Shown here: positions 25,251-34,293 of the stretch, in pieces
How the letters are laid out: the number at the start of each line of letters is the position of its first letter
Position numbering within the stretch: the stretch's first letter is position 1
Assembly (NCBI RefSeq): GCF_014700075.1
Contig: NZ_JACXBU010000002.1
Location: 372,001 to 436,000, forward strand
Reading direction: 5' to 3'
DNA: 64,000 nucleotides
Source of the DNA: Pseudomonas sp. JM0905a
Lineage (GTDB): Bacteria > Pseudomonadota > Gammaproteobacteria > Pseudomonadales > Pseudomonadaceae
Program-made: the position numbers and the translations under genes
Notes under the pieces: generated by a model
The model's database searches: none
Seen by the model: the letters and a program-made list of their open reading frames with translations, nothing else
Told to the model about the DNA's origin: nothing

Positions 25251-27185
25251 ATGCGCAGTCGTCTGCTCAGCCTGTTTTCCTGCTTGTTCCTTTCCACGGT
25301 CGGCCTGCATGCCACCGAGGCATCCTCGGCCCCTCTCGCCCAGCAACGCTTGATGTACGACGAGGCCAAGCGCGCCCTCGCAAAGGGTGATTCCGGCCCC
25401 TACCAGCGCTACGCCAATGCCTTGCGCGACTACCCGCTGGAACCCTACCTGGCGTACGACGAGCTGACCGCCCGTCTGAAATGGGCAAGCAACGAGGAGA
25501 TCGAGAAATTCCTCGCCGAGCATGGTGATCTGCCCCAGGCCGGCTGGATGAAATTGCGCTGGCTGCGCTGGCTGGCCGAACGCGGCGAATGGCAGACCTT
25601 CGTCAACTACTACGACCCCAAGCTCAACTTCACCGAACTGGACTGCCTGTTCGGCCAGTATCAGCTCAAGCACGGGATGAAGAAGGAAGGCTATGCCACC
25701 GCCAAGAAGCTCTGGCTGGTGGGCAAGTCCCAGCCCGACGCTTGCGACGTCCTGTTCGGCATGTGGAGCGCCGAAGGCCAGCTGACTGAAGAGCTGCGCT
25801 GGAAGCGTGCCAAGCTGGCCGCCGAAGCGCGCAATTATGGCCTGGCCAAGCACCTGGTGAAAACCATGCCGCGCTTGGGTACTGTGGGCAATCTCATGGT
25901 GGAAGTGGCGCAGAAGCCCCAGCTGCTGAGCCAGACTGCCCGCTTTGCGCCCGCCGATCGCCACATGGCTGACGCCGCGGGCCTCGGCCTGCGCCGGCTG
26001 GCCCGCCAGGATCCGGAAAAGGCGCTGAGCCTGCTGGATGTCTATGCCGCCCGCCTGCCCTTCTCCAAGGAGGAAAAGGTCGCCATCGCCCGCGAAATCG
26101 GCCTGACCCTGGCCAAGCGCTTCGATTCCCGCGCGCTCACAATCATGACCCAGTATGACCCCGAGCTGCGCGACAACACCGTCAGCGAGTGGCGCGCGCG
26201 CCTGCTGCTGCGCCTCGGCCGCTGGGACGACGCCTACCAGTTGACCCGGCAGATGCCCGAAGACCTGGCCAAGACCAATCGCTGGCGTTACTGGCAGGCA
26301 CGCAGCCTGCAACTGGCCCAGCCGGAGAGCCAGCAGCCGATCCCCCTCTACCAGCCGGTCGCCCGTGAGCGTGATTTCTACGGTTTCCTTGCCGCCGACC
26401 GTATCCAGGCGCCGTATCAGCTGAACAACAAGCCGCTGGTGATCGATCCGAAGGTCATGCAGAAGGTGCGCAACGCTGCGGGTATCCGCCGTGCGCTGGA
26501 ATTCCACGACCGTGGCGAGATCGTCAACGGCCGTCGCGAGTGGTACCACGTCAGCCGCCTGTTCGACCGTGACGAGCTGGTCGCCCAGGCCAAGATCGCC
26601 TACGACCTACAGTGGTATTTCCCGGCCATTCGCACCATCAGCCAGGCCCAATACTGGGATGACCTGGACATCCGCTTCCCCATGGCCCACCGCTCAACCC
26701 TGACCCAGCAGGCGAAGATCCGCGGCCTGCACTCGAGCTGGGTGTTCGCCATTACCCGTCAGGAAAGCGCCTTCATGGCCGATGCGCGCTCCGGCGTCGG
26801 CGCCATGGGCCTGATGCAGCTGATGCCGGGTACCGCCAAGGAAACCGCGCGCAAGTTCGGCATTCCGCTGGCCTCGCCGAACCAGGCACTCAACCCCGAC
26901 GTCAACATCCAGCTCGGCGCGGCCTACCTGAGCCAGGTCCATGGCCAGTTCAACGGCAACCGGGTGCTCGCCTCGGCCGCCTACAACGCCGGCCCCGGCC
27001 GCGTGCGCCAGTGGCTGAAAGGCGCCAATCACCTGTCGTTCGACGTCTGGGTGGAAACCATTCCCTTCGACGAAACCCGCCAGTACGTGCAGAACGTGCT
27101 GTCCTACTCGGTGATCTACGGCCACAAGCTGAACGCGCCGCAGCCCCTGGTGGACTGGCACGAGCGGTATTTCGACGATCAGTAA
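25251..27185 (+). CDS. slt: Soluble lytic murein transglycosylase
   Basis: A 644-aa periplasmic enzyme that cleaves glycan strands to 1,6-anhydroMurNAc ends, producing NagZ substrates. Residues 1-20 are a signal peptide (LLSLFSCLFLSTVGLHA). A long helical superhelix (U and L domains) fills residues 25-470. The C-terminal lysozyme-like domain starts near residue 495 with the catalytic Glu about 505 in ITRQESAF, then SGVGAMGLMQLMPGTAKE and AAYNAGPGRVRQW. I chose the ATG at 25251 after CGGAAG; upstream codons would spoil the signal peptide. It is followed by a strong terminator. Confidence 0.95.
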   Translation: MRSRLLSLFSCLFLSTVGLHATEASSAPLAQQRLMYDEAKRALAKGDSGPYQRYANALRDYPLEPYLAYDELTARLKWASNEEIEKFLAEHGDLPQAGWMKLRWLRWLAERGEWQTFVNYYDPKLNFTELDCLFGQYQLKHGMKKEGYATAKKLWLVGKSQPDACDVLFGMWSAEGQLTEELRWKRAKLAAEARNYGLAKHLVKTMPRLGTVGNLMVEVAQKPQLLSQTARFAPADRHMADAAGLGLRRLARQDPEKALSLLDVYAARLPFSKEEKVAIAREIGLTLAKRFDSRALTIMTQYDPELRDNTVSEWRARLLLRLGRWDDAYQLTRQMPEDLAKTNRWRYWQARSLQLAQPESQQPIPLYQPVARERDFYGFLAADRIQAPYQLNNKPLVIDPKVMQKVRNAAGIRRALEFHDRGEIVNGRREWYHVSRLFDRDELVAQAKIAYDLQWYFPAIRTISQAQYWDDLDIRFPMAHRSTLTQQAKIRGLHSSWVFAITRQESAFMADARSGVGAMGLMQLMPGTAKETARKFGIPLASPNQALNPDVNIQLGAAYLSQVHGQFNGNRVLASAAYNAGPGRVRQWLKGANHLSFDVWVETIPFDETRQYVQNVLSYSVIYGHKLNAPQPLVDWHERYFDDQ

Positions 27186-27192
27186 GCAACAG

Positions 27193-27219
27193 AAAAGGGC
27201 GCCGTTTGGCGCCCTTTTT
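27193..27219 (+). terminator. Intrinsic terminator of slt
   Basis: AAAAGGGCGCC and GGCGCCCTTTT pair around a GTTT loop, ending in a T-run, 8 bases after the slt stop. Confidence 0.93.
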
Positions 27220-27257
27220 CATGATGGTCACGGAGTTTGGCTGACATCAGCTCGTAG

Positions 27258-27275
27258 GGTGGGCTTCAGCCCACC
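27258..27275. repeat. Short REP-like palindrome
   Basis: GGTGGGCT and AGCCCACC pair perfectly around TC. I recall this GTAGGGTGGGCTTCAGCCCACC-type unit as a dispersed repeat in Pseudomonas genomes. It lies between the slt terminator and the convergent MOSC gene. Confidence 0.5.
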
Positions 27276-27293
27276 AACACCCCCACCGGTCCG

Positions 27294-28097
27294 CTACTCC
27301 AGCACCTCGACCTCCATCCCCACTTCCAGCACGCCGGCGCTGCGGTTGATGAGGTTCTGTCCGAAGTAGACCTCACCTTCCCGCTCGCGGTAGGTCTTGA
27401 GCGTGGTCAGCGGCTCGCGGTCGGCGCTGCGTTCGCCGGTAGCCGGATCGATGGTTGTCAGGATGCAGCGGCTGCAGCCCTTGGCCACGCTGAAATCGAT
27501 GCCGCCGATGCGGATGCGCTTCCAGCCATCCTCGGCGTAAGCCTCGCTGCCCTCCACCACCAGGTTCGGACGGAAGCGCAGCATTTCCAGCGGCCGCCCT
27601 ACCCGCTTGCCGAGGTCGTCCAGCGAAGCCTGGCCGATCAGCAGCAGCGGAAAACCGTCGGCAAACCCCACCTTCTCCTCGGGCAGCAGGCTGCCGGGAA
27701 TATCCCGTGCACGATGATCCGGCACATGGACCAGGCGACAGGCCTTGCCGAGAAAGCCACTGAGCCATTCCGCCGCCTGGTCGCCGGCGTCCGGTACATG
27801 CATCGGCGCACCCCAGACGAAGGTGCCGCGCAGGTTAGCGTCGGGTTCCGGCAGCGGCACCTCCAGGGTGGGCAGGCCCGCGGCACTCAAGGTCAGGCCA
27901 CCGGCATCGTTCCAGCGCGCCGAGAGTTGGGACATCTGGGGAAAAGCGCGCTGGGTCAGGAATCGGCCATTGTCCGCATCCACCAGCATCCAGCGCCGAT
28001 CACCCGCCAGGCCCAGGCCATCGAGCCGAGCCTGCTGGAGGGGTTCGCCAATGGCGGATTTCATGGGGAAACGATAGAGGGACGAGAGACGCAACAT
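27294..28097 (-). CDS. MOSC-domain protein (YcbX/mARC-like molybdenum enzyme)
   Basis: A 267-aa protein with an N-terminal beta-barrel MOSC_N domain (LSSLYRFPMKSAIGEPL; LAGDRRWMLVD) and a C-terminal MOSC domain. The Cys in VAKGCSRCILTTIDPATG is placed where the molybdenum ligand lies in YcbX and mARC proteins. Those enzymes reduce N-hydroxylated compounds using molybdenum cofactor. It is shorter than E. coli YcbX because no 2Fe-2S domain is attached, so it would need a separate electron donor. AGGAAG precedes the ATG. Molybdenum cofactor genes lie 9 kb away, without direct linkage. Confidence 0.85.
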   Translation of the reverse strand: MLRLSSLYRFPMKSAIGEPLQQARLDGLGLAGDRRWMLVDADNGRFLTQRAFPQMSQLSARWNDAGGLTLSAAGLPTLEVPLPEPDANLRGTFVWGAPMHVPDAGDQAAEWLSGFLGKACRLVHVPDHRARDIPGSLLPEEKVGFADGFPLLLIGQASLDDLGKRVGRPLEMLRFRPNLVVEGSEAYAEDGWKRIRIGGIDFSVAKGCSRCILTTIDPATGERSADREPLTTLKTYREREGEVYFGQNLINRSAGVLEVGMEVEVLE

Positions 28098-28165
28098 GGC
28101 CAGCTTCCTGATCGGCGTTTGAGCGAAGTGCCCGTTATACGCAGCCGGCCCCTGTCAGCTCAAGC

Positions 28166-29092
28166 TCATCGATCTCGCTGAAGGCGATCCAGTACCACGT
28201 CCACCAGCTTGTCGGGCTGGAACTTGGAGAGGAAGTTGTCGCAACCAACCTTTTTCACCATGGCATCGTTGAAGCTGCCGGACAGCGAGGTGTGCAGCAC
28301 CACATAGAGATCGCGCAGGCGCGGATCGTTGCGGATCTCGGTGGTCAGGCGATAGCCGTCCATCTCCGGCATTTCCGCATCGGTGAAGATCATGAGCAGT
28401 TTTTCGTTCATGTCCACGCCACTATCGGCCCAGGCCTTCAGCATCTTCAGCGCCTTCAAGCCGTCGCCGGCCATGTGCATGCGCATGCCGAGTTGCGACA
28501 GGGTTTCGCGCAACTGGGTCAGTGCCACGCTGGAGTCGTCCACCAACAGCACCTCGCGCCCGACGGCCATCTGCAGCAGCGGGTTATCCAGGCGGTCCGA
28601 GGAAACGCGGGTACTCATGGGCACGATCTCAGCCAGGACCTTTTCGACGTCGATGATCTCGACGATCTGCTCGTCCACCTTGGTGATGGCCGTCAGGTAG
28701 TGCTGGCGACCGGCACTGCCGGGAGGCGGCATGATGGATTCCCAGTTGAGGTTGAGAATGCGGTCCACGCCGCCCACCAGGAATGCCTGCACCGAGCGGT
28801 TGTACTCGGTCACGATGATGGTGCTGCGTTCGTCCGGCACCAGCGGGCGCATGCCGATGGCCTGGGACAGGTCGATCACCGGCAGGGTCTGGCCGCGCAG
28901 GTTGACCACGCCGCACACCACCGGATGGCGCTGCGGGATCAGGGTCATCTTCGGCAACTGCAGGACTTCCTGCACCTTGAACACGTTGATGGCGAAGAGC
29001 TGACGGCCGCTCAGACGGAACATGAGGATTTCCAGCCGGTTCTCACCCACGAGCTGGGTGCGTTGATCGACGGTGTCGAGAATGCCGGCCAT
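28166..29092 (-). CDS. cheV: Chemotaxis coupling protein CheV
   Basis: A 308-aa CheW-REC fusion. Residues 17-165 form the CheW-like domain that docks on receptors and CheA (LEILMFRLSGRQLFAINVFK, VVNLRGQTLPVIDL). The receiver domain starts near residue 180 (VLLVDDSS) with the phospho-acceptor Asp at 238 (FTDAEMPEMDGY). It adjusts receptor-kinase coupling by phosphorylation. GAGGAAG precedes the ATG. No other chemotaxis gene is adjacent, which is common for CheV paralogues. Confidence 0.93.
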   Translation of the reverse strand: MAGILDTVDQRTQLVGENRLEILMFRLSGRQLFAINVFKVQEVLQLPKMTLIPQRHPVVCGVVNLRGQTLPVIDLSQAIGMRPLVPDERSTIIVTEYNRSVQAFLVGGVDRILNLNWESIMPPPGSAGRQHYLTAITKVDEQIVEIIDVEKVLAEIVPMSTRVSSDRLDNPLLQMAVGREVLLVDDSSVALTQLRETLSQLGMRMHMAGDGLKALKMLKAWADSGVDMNEKLLMIFTDAEMPEMDGYRLTTEIRNDPRLRDLYVVLHTSLSGSFNDAMVKKVGCDNFLSKFQPDKLVDVVLDRLQRDR

Positions 29093-29224
29093 GGAACTTC
29101 CTCTGCTGCGAATGCGATGGTGGGCAGGACTGCCTTGCAGCTTTTCGGCAAGGCACCGGAAAACTGAAGATATAGCACTGCGCCATCATGCAACAGCCAC
29201 CCCCATGACGCCAGCGCGCTGGCG

Positions 29225-30124
29225 CTATGCGGGAAGCAGCAATGGGGATTGTTCCGGCAGATGAACCCGCAGCGCGCCCACCCGCGCGGCGATGCGCAGA
29301 CGCACGCTTTCCAGCGGCTCGCCATCGAGGTTCAGGTCCAACCCTTCCGGCGCCTCCACCTCCACCCAAGGCAAGCGCACGCTGACCGAAACCGATTCCA
29401 GGCCCAGGATGCCACCGGAGAGCAGCGTGGTCAGGGTGCCCACCACGTCCTGCGGCGCCGGAATGATGCAGAGGTCCAGCAGTCCATCGTCCACCGTTGC
29501 CTGCGGACACAGCGGGTGCCCGCCGCCCGCCTGGCGTCCATTGCCGATACCAAGGGCGAGAAACTCCCCTTCCCAGGTGAAGCCCGGTCCACGGAAGCGG
29601 CCGAACGCCGAATGCACCTCGGAAAAGCGGCTCAGACCGGTCAGGAAGTAGGCCGCGCCGCCCAATACCTTCTTCAGGTCTTCCGGGGTATTGGCAGTGA
29701 TCTTCGAACCAAACCCGCCGGTTGCCATGTTGAGGAACAGATGCCCATCGGCGTCCCCCAGGTCGATTGCGCGCGGCGCCACGTCCAGCAACGCCAGGGC
29801 ACCCTGCGGATCCAGCGGCACGCCGGCCGCCCGCGCAAAATCATTCGCGGTGCCCAGGGGCAGCAGTGCCAAGCTGGCGTCACTGCCGGCCTGGACCACC
29901 GCTTCGGCCACGTCGCGCAGGGTGCCGTCGCCCCCACCGGCGATCAGCGTCCGATAGCCCGCAGCCAGGGCTTCTTCCACCAGCCGGCGGGCGTCACCGC
30001 CTTCCCAGGTCACCCGCACCGCAAGCTCCCAGCCCGCAGCGCGACGCGCCTGGACGGCCGCTCGCACCTCATCGTTGGACGCCTGCTTGCCGTGCAGGAT
30101 CAGCAAGGCCTTGCGCTCGACCAT
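29225..30124 (-). CDS. yegS: YegS-like lipid kinase (diacylglycerol kinase catalytic domain)
   Basis: A 299-aa cytoplasmic kinase. The nucleotide-binding signature AGGGDGTLRDVAEA lies near residue 65, with LLPLGTANDFARA following, as in YegS and DgkB. The family phosphorylates lipids such as phosphatidylglycerol or diacylglycerol; the in vivo substrate is uncertain. I chose the ATG at 30124 because GGAGG lies 6 bases upstream; an ATG four codons earlier overlaps that ribosome-binding site. It is a single gene, divergent from pirin across a gap of about 200 bases that is AT-rich near pirin. Confidence 0.9.
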   Translation of the reverse strand: MVERKALLILHGKQASNDEVRAAVQARRAAGWELAVRVTWEGGDARRLVEEALAAGYRTLIAGGGDGTLRDVAEAVVQAGSDASLALLPLGTANDFARAAGVPLDPQGALALLDVAPRAIDLGDADGHLFLNMATGGFGSKITANTPEDLKKVLGGAAYFLTGLSRFSEVHSAFGRFRGPGFTWEGEFLALGIGNGRQAGGGHPLCPQATVDDGLLDLCIIPAPQDVVGTLTTLLSGGILGLESVSVSVRLPWVEVEAPEGLDLNLDGEPLESVRLRIAARVGALRVHLPEQSPLLLPA

Positions 30125-30331
30125 GATCGCCTCCATCGCTCGGGATTGGCCGGAGTATAGGACCGTGAGCGCTCCAGCCCAGTGTTATCACGGCGCTCTC
30201 GGCAATCAATTGATCCATTTTTTTGATTGATAAAGCGGATAAATTGCGCTTTTACGCAGTTATATGATGATTGATCATGCCACCCATTCCTCCCGGAGAA
30301 CTCCCTCCGCGAGCAGACAGGAGACCCGAAC

Positions 30332-31030
30332 ATGATCGAAGTACGCCCCTTCGCCGAACTGGGTGGTGCCAACCACGGCTGGCTCAATGCGCGCCACCAC
30401 TTCTCCTTCGCCGGCTACTACGACAACCTGCGGATGAGCTGGGGCCAGCTGCGTGTGTGGAACGACGACGAAATCGCCCCCCACTCCGGCTTCCCGCCGC
30501 ACCCGCACCAGGACATGGAAATCATCACCTACGTCCGCGAAGGTGCCATCACCCACCAGGACAACCTGGGCAACAAGGGCCGCACCGAAGCCGGCGATGT
30601 GCAGGTAATGAGCGCAGGCACCGGTATCGCCCACAGCGAATACAACCTGGAGGATGAAACCACCAGGATCTTCCAGATCTGGATCATGCCCACCGAGTAT
30701 GGCGCAGAGCCGTCATGGGGTACCCGCCCGTTCCCGAAAGGCGAACGTTCTGGCAGCTTCGTGACCTTGGCCAGCGGCATCGATGAAGGCAGCGACGCCC
30801 TGCATATCCGCGCCAATGCCCGACTCGTCGCCGCGACCCTGAAGGCCGGCCAGAGCGCCGAGTACCGCCTGGAGAATGGCCGCAGGGCCTACCTGGTGGC
30901 CGCCAAGGGCCGATACGAGGTGAACGGCATCGCCGCCGAAGCCCGTGACGGCGTGGCGGTGCGCGATGTGGACGTGCTCAGCTTCACCGCCAGCGAAGAC
31001 AGCGAGATCGTCCTGGTGGATGTGGCCTGA
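30332..31030 (+). CDS. Pirin-family bicupin protein
   Basis: A 232-aa cupin protein. The metal-binding N-terminal cupin shows HHHFSFAGYYDN, PPHPHQDMEIITYV and GTGIAHSEYN, giving the His/His/His/Glu set of pirins. This short form resembles YhhW of E. coli, which has quercetinase activity in vitro; the physiological substrate is unknown. ACAGGAGAC precedes the ATG. The upstream gap includes ATCAAT/ATTGAT halves 15 bases apart (30205-30231). A palindromic repeat follows the gene. Confidence 0.88.
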   Translation: MIEVRPFAELGGANHGWLNARHHFSFAGYYDNLRMSWGQLRVWNDDEIAPHSGFPPHPHQDMEIITYVREGAITHQDNLGNKGRTEAGDVQVMSAGTGIAHSEYNLEDETTRIFQIWIMPTEYGAEPSWGTRPFPKGERSGSFVTLASGIDEGSDALHIRANARLVAATLKAGQSAEYRLENGRRAYLVAAKGRYEVNGIAAEARDGVAVRDVDVLSFTASEDSEIVLVDVA

Positions 31031-31041
31031 TCAGGCGCTTT

Positions 31042-31118
31042 CCCTTGTAGGGGCGATTTCAATCGCGATAAAGCAAGGCGTTGCGGCCCATTCGCGAATG
31101 AATTCGCCCCCACAGGGG
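31042..31118. repeat. Composite palindromic repeat, copy 1
   Basis: About 77 bases bounded by an imperfect inverted repeat (CCCTTGTAGGGGCGA against TCGCCCCCACAGGGG). The left end carries a small hairpin GCGATT-TC-AATCGC, the right end GCGAAT-GA-ATTCGC. It lies between convergent pirin and kinase genes. Copies at 37065 and 60466 share the two-ended design. Confidence 0.8.
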
Positions 31119-31138
31119 GATCCCCATCCATTTGGCGA

Positions 31139-32698
31139 TTACGCCGGATAGCCGGTGATATCCCTGATCTTCCGGTACAGCGGCCGCAGCTGCTTGTACA
31201 TCCCCTGGTAAACCTCCCGGTACAACCGCTCGTAGGTGAGCCGCGCCTGCGGGTCAGGCTGGAACACCCGACCCACCCGCGTCATGGCGCGGATCGCCGT
31301 GGGGAAGTCCGGGTGCAGACCCAGCCCCACAGCGCAGTCGATGGCCGCGCCCAGGCCCGACGTCTCGTAGACATGGGGCCGCTCCGCCGGCAGGCCGAAG
31401 ATATCGGCGGTCAGTTGCATGGCCGCATCGCTCTGGGAGCCGCCGCCCGACACCCGCAGGCGGGTGATGCTTGTGCCGGAGCGTTTCTCGATCTGCTCCT
31501 TGCCCTGGCGCAGGGCGTAGGCCAGACCCTCTAGGATGGCGCGGTAGATGTGCGCACGTGTGTGCACGTCGCCGAAACCTATGATCGAGCCCTTCGCCTC
31601 CAGGCCCGGCTCGCGAATGCCGGGTGACCAGTAAGGCTGCAGCATCAGCCCCATGGAGCCGGGCGGCACGCTGTTGACCAACTCGTCGAACAGCGCCTCG
31701 GGCTCCACGCCCAGTTCCTTCGCCTGCTGCATCTCGCGCAGGCCGAATTCCTGCTTGAACCAGCTGACCATCCAGAAGCCTCGGTAGATCATCACTTCGG
31801 TGTTGAAGTGATCGGGAATCGCGGCCGGATAGGGCGGGATCAGCGGGATGGTTTCCAGGTACTTGCGCCGCGTGGTGTTGATGGTCGCGGTCGTGCCATA
31901 CGACAGGCAGGCGGTGCTCGGCTCGACGCCACCGGCGCCGATCACTTCGCAGGCCTTATCGGCCCCCGCGGCGACTAGCGGCAGCCCCTCCGGAATACCG
32001 GTATGGCGGCTGGCTTCGGCAGTTATGCTGCCCAGGCGCTCGCCGGGCTTGAACAGCTCCGGCAACTGCTCGCGACGCACCGGCATCGACTGCCACTTCC
32101 AGTCCCGTGGGGCAGCCCATTGCAAGCGCTTGTAGTCGAACGGCAGATAGGCCACCTGGCACGCCACCGAGTCGACGAACCGGCCACACAGGCGATGGCT
32201 GAGGAAGCCCGAAAGCAGCAGCACCTTGTGGGTCCGCGACCAGAGCTCGGGCTGGTTCTGCGCTACCCAGTTGGCCTCGGCCTGGGCGCGGAAATAGTCC
32301 ACCGTGCCTTCCAGGCCAATCGCCTTGAACAACCAGCCCCAGGCCCCCTTGATGCGCCCCTGTACTTCGGCCTGGCGCTGGTCCAGCCAGAGGATGGCCG
32401 GGCGCAACGGCTTGCCCTGTTCGTCAACGTTGATCACCGTGCCGCGCTGGGTGGTCAGCGACACGCCACGGATCAGGCTGCGATCGATGTTCACCGACTC
32501 CCAGAGCAGCCGACAGGCTTCGCCCAGGCTGTCCCAGTAATAGTCCGGGTCCTGTTCGGCCCAGCCGGGCTGGCTCGAATAGTAGGCCTCGAGCGGCACC
32601 TTGCCCTTGCCCACCAGGTTGCCCTCCAGGTCGAACAGCAGCGCCCGCACGCTCTGGGTGCCGTTGTCGATGGCCAGCAGATAGCTCTTTTCGCTCAC
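31139..32698 (-). CDS. FGGY-family carbohydrate/polyol kinase
   Basis: A 519-aa cytoplasmic ATP-dependent kinase of the glycerol/xylulose kinase superfamily. The phosphate-1 motif DNGTQSVRALLFD is at the N-terminus. LSYGTTATINTT forms the phosphate-2 region, and the FGGY-C signature appears as RLRVSGGGSQSDAAMQLTADIFG. It does not look like GlpK itself. The GTG start at 32698 is supported by AAGGAC 5 bases upstream and by the 18-base spacing from the GlpD-like gene. As the last gene of an operon with a GlpD-like dehydrogenase and an alkyl-DHAP-synthase-like protein, it probably phosphorylates a glycerol-type alcohol. The substrate is unknown. Confidence 0.88.
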   Translation of the reverse strand: MSEKSYLLAIDNGTQSVRALLFDLEGNLVGKGKVPLEAYYSSQPGWAEQDPDYYWDSLGEACRLLWESVNIDRSLIRGVSLTTQRGTVINVDEQGKPLRPAILWLDQRQAEVQGRIKGAWGWLFKAIGLEGTVDYFRAQAEANWVAQNQPELWSRTHKVLLLSGFLSHRLCGRFVDSVACQVAYLPFDYKRLQWAAPRDWKWQSMPVRREQLPELFKPGERLGSITAEASRHTGIPEGLPLVAAGADKACEVIGAGGVEPSTACLSYGTTATINTTRRKYLETIPLIPPYPAAIPDHFNTEVMIYRGFWMVSWFKQEFGLREMQQAKELGVEPEALFDELVNSVPPGSMGLMLQPYWSPGIREPGLEAKGSIIGFGDVHTRAHIYRAILEGLAYALRQGKEQIEKRSGTSITRLRVSGGGSQSDAAMQLTADIFGLPAERPHVYETSGLGAAIDCAVGLGLHPDFPTAIRAMTRVGRVFQPDPQARLTYERLYREVYQGMYKQLRPLYRKIRDITGYPA

Positions 32699-32716
32699 GA
32701 TGCGTCCTTGTTCTTG

Positions 32717-34291
32717 TTATTCGGGCAGGCTGTAGCAGCGCAGGCAGAGCGCCAGGTAGTCGGCCTCTTCCTGCGCCCAGCGGGCGTCATCCCACCCCAG
32801 CAGCGGCTGGCACAGGGCACGGACGCGGGGCAGTTCTCCACGCGCGCCTTCGGGCAGCAGCAGGCCGAGCCGGGTCCGGCGCAGCATCAGGTCATCCAGG
32901 TGCAGCACCAGCTCGCCTTCCGCCGCCCAGGCCAGTTCGGCCCAGAGCGTATCGGTGGCGCCGACTCGTTCATTGCCCAGCCGCGCGACCCAGCGCGCCA
33001 GTTCCACCACTGTCCGCCCATGGCGCCCGACCAGACGCAGGCGCTGGGCAGGCGACAGGGCCGGAAGCGCGGGGGCGGCAACCGGTGGGAATACCGGGCC
33101 GTCGCCGTCCTCCACGGCACGACCGGCAGCCCCTGAGCACGCGTGCAGCACTTCCAGCGCCAGCAGGCGGAAGGTGGTCAGCTTGCCGCCGGCGAGGGTC
33201 ACACAGCCGGGCTCGGTCCAGAGGACATGCTCGCGTTTTTCATCCGAAGGCTTGATCTGCGAGTCGCCGTTGCTCACCACCGGCCGCACACCGGCCCAGG
33301 TGGACAGCACATCGGCGTGTGCAATCGCCGCCGCCGGGAACTGCAATGCGCAGGCCTGCAGCAGATAGTCCACTTCGGCCTCGCTGATGCGCGCGTCCTG
33401 GTCCAGCCCTTCCCCATGATCGAGGTCGGTGGTGCCGATCACCGTCGCCCCCTCCCAGGGGAACACGAACACCGGACGCCCATCGGTGGGGTGCATGAAG
33501 CTGATGGCATGGGCCAGCGGCAGACGCCAACCCGGCACCAGTAAGTGGCTGCCACGCAGCGGGCGGATGTGTTCGGTTCCCTGGGGCGCGCGCAGGCGAT
33601 CAGCCCAAGCGCCCGTCGCCAGCGCCACGGCGCGGGCTCGGAAAGTGAAACGCCGGCCGCTCTCCAGGTCCTCGGCCTCCAGGCCGTTCACCCTGCCCTG
33701 CTCACGCTTGAGGTCGACGACGCGCATGCCATTCAACGCCTCGCCGCCTTCGGCGCGCGCTTCGCCCAGCACCCGCATGACCAGTCGGGAATCGTCCGTC
33801 ACCGCGTCGTAGAAACGGGTGCCGCCCTGCAGCCCGCCTTCGCCCAGGCCAGGAACCAGGTAGCGCAGTTGCTGCAGGGGGTAATAGAGGTGATTGCGTC
33901 GTCCGGCCAGGGCGTCATAGACCGCCAGCAGGCTGCCGAACACGCGCGGCCCCGGAAAGCCGCCGCGATGGGGCATGACGAAGCTCAGCGGCTCCACCAG
34001 ACCGGGGGCTTCGGCCAGCAAGCGCTGGCGTTCACGTACCGAAGCACGGGTCAGCCCAAACTGCCCCTTGGCGATGTAGCGCAGGCCGCCATGGACCATC
34101 TTCGACGAGCGACTGGAGGTGCCCCAGGCAAAATCCCGCTGTTCCAGCAGCAGGCATTTCCAGCCACGCCGAGCCGCTTCCCGAAGGATGCCCGCGCCAC
34201 AGATGCCGCCACCGACGACGATCAGGTCCCAGTCCCGGGCGGCCAGCTCCGGCAAGGCCGCGGCGCGCCAGGCGGCGTTCCAGGTATCCAT
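32717..34291 (-). CDS. GlpD-like FAD-dependent glycerol-3-phosphate dehydrogenase/oxidase
   Basis: A 524-aa flavoprotein. The FAD dinucleotide-binding motif is at residues 23-30 (IVVGGGICGAGI), followed by TSSRSSKMVHGGLRYI, a hallmark of GlpD. GTTDLDHGEG and the later TLAGGKLTTFRLLA are also GlpD-like, and a C-terminal DAO_C domain is present. The enzyme should oxidise glycerol 3-phosphate or a 1-substituted analogue to the ketone, passing electrons to quinone. Its start lies 2 bases after the upstream stop (TGAACATG), so translation is coupled. Because it travels with an AGPS-like protein, an alkylated glycerol phosphate is a reasonable alternative substrate. Confidence 0.9.
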   Translation of the reverse strand: MDTWNAAWRAAALPELAARDWDLIVVGGGICGAGILREAARRGWKCLLLEQRDFAWGTSSRSSKMVHGGLRYIAKGQFGLTRASVRERQRLLAEAPGLVEPLSFVMPHRGGFPGPRVFGSLLAVYDALAGRRNHLYYPLQQLRYLVPGLGEGGLQGGTRFYDAVTDDSRLVMRVLGEARAEGGEALNGMRVVDLKREQGRVNGLEAEDLESGRRFTFRARAVALATGAWADRLRAPQGTEHIRPLRGSHLLVPGWRLPLAHAISFMHPTDGRPVFVFPWEGATVIGTTDLDHGEGLDQDARISEAEVDYLLQACALQFPAAAIAHADVLSTWAGVRPVVSNGDSQIKPSDEKREHVLWTEPGCVTLAGGKLTTFRLLALEVLHACSGAAGRAVEDGDGPVFPPVAAPALPALSPAQRLRLVGRHGRTVVELARWVARLGNERVGATDTLWAELAWAAEGELVLHLDDLMLRRTRLGLLLPEGARGELPRVRALCQPLLGWDDARWAQEEADYLALCLRCYSLPE

Positions 34292-34293
34292 GT

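Noticed and set aside
30205-30231. ATCAAT/ATTGAT inverted halves before pirin
   Set aside because: Short arms in AT-rich DNA could arise by chance; not listed as an operator.
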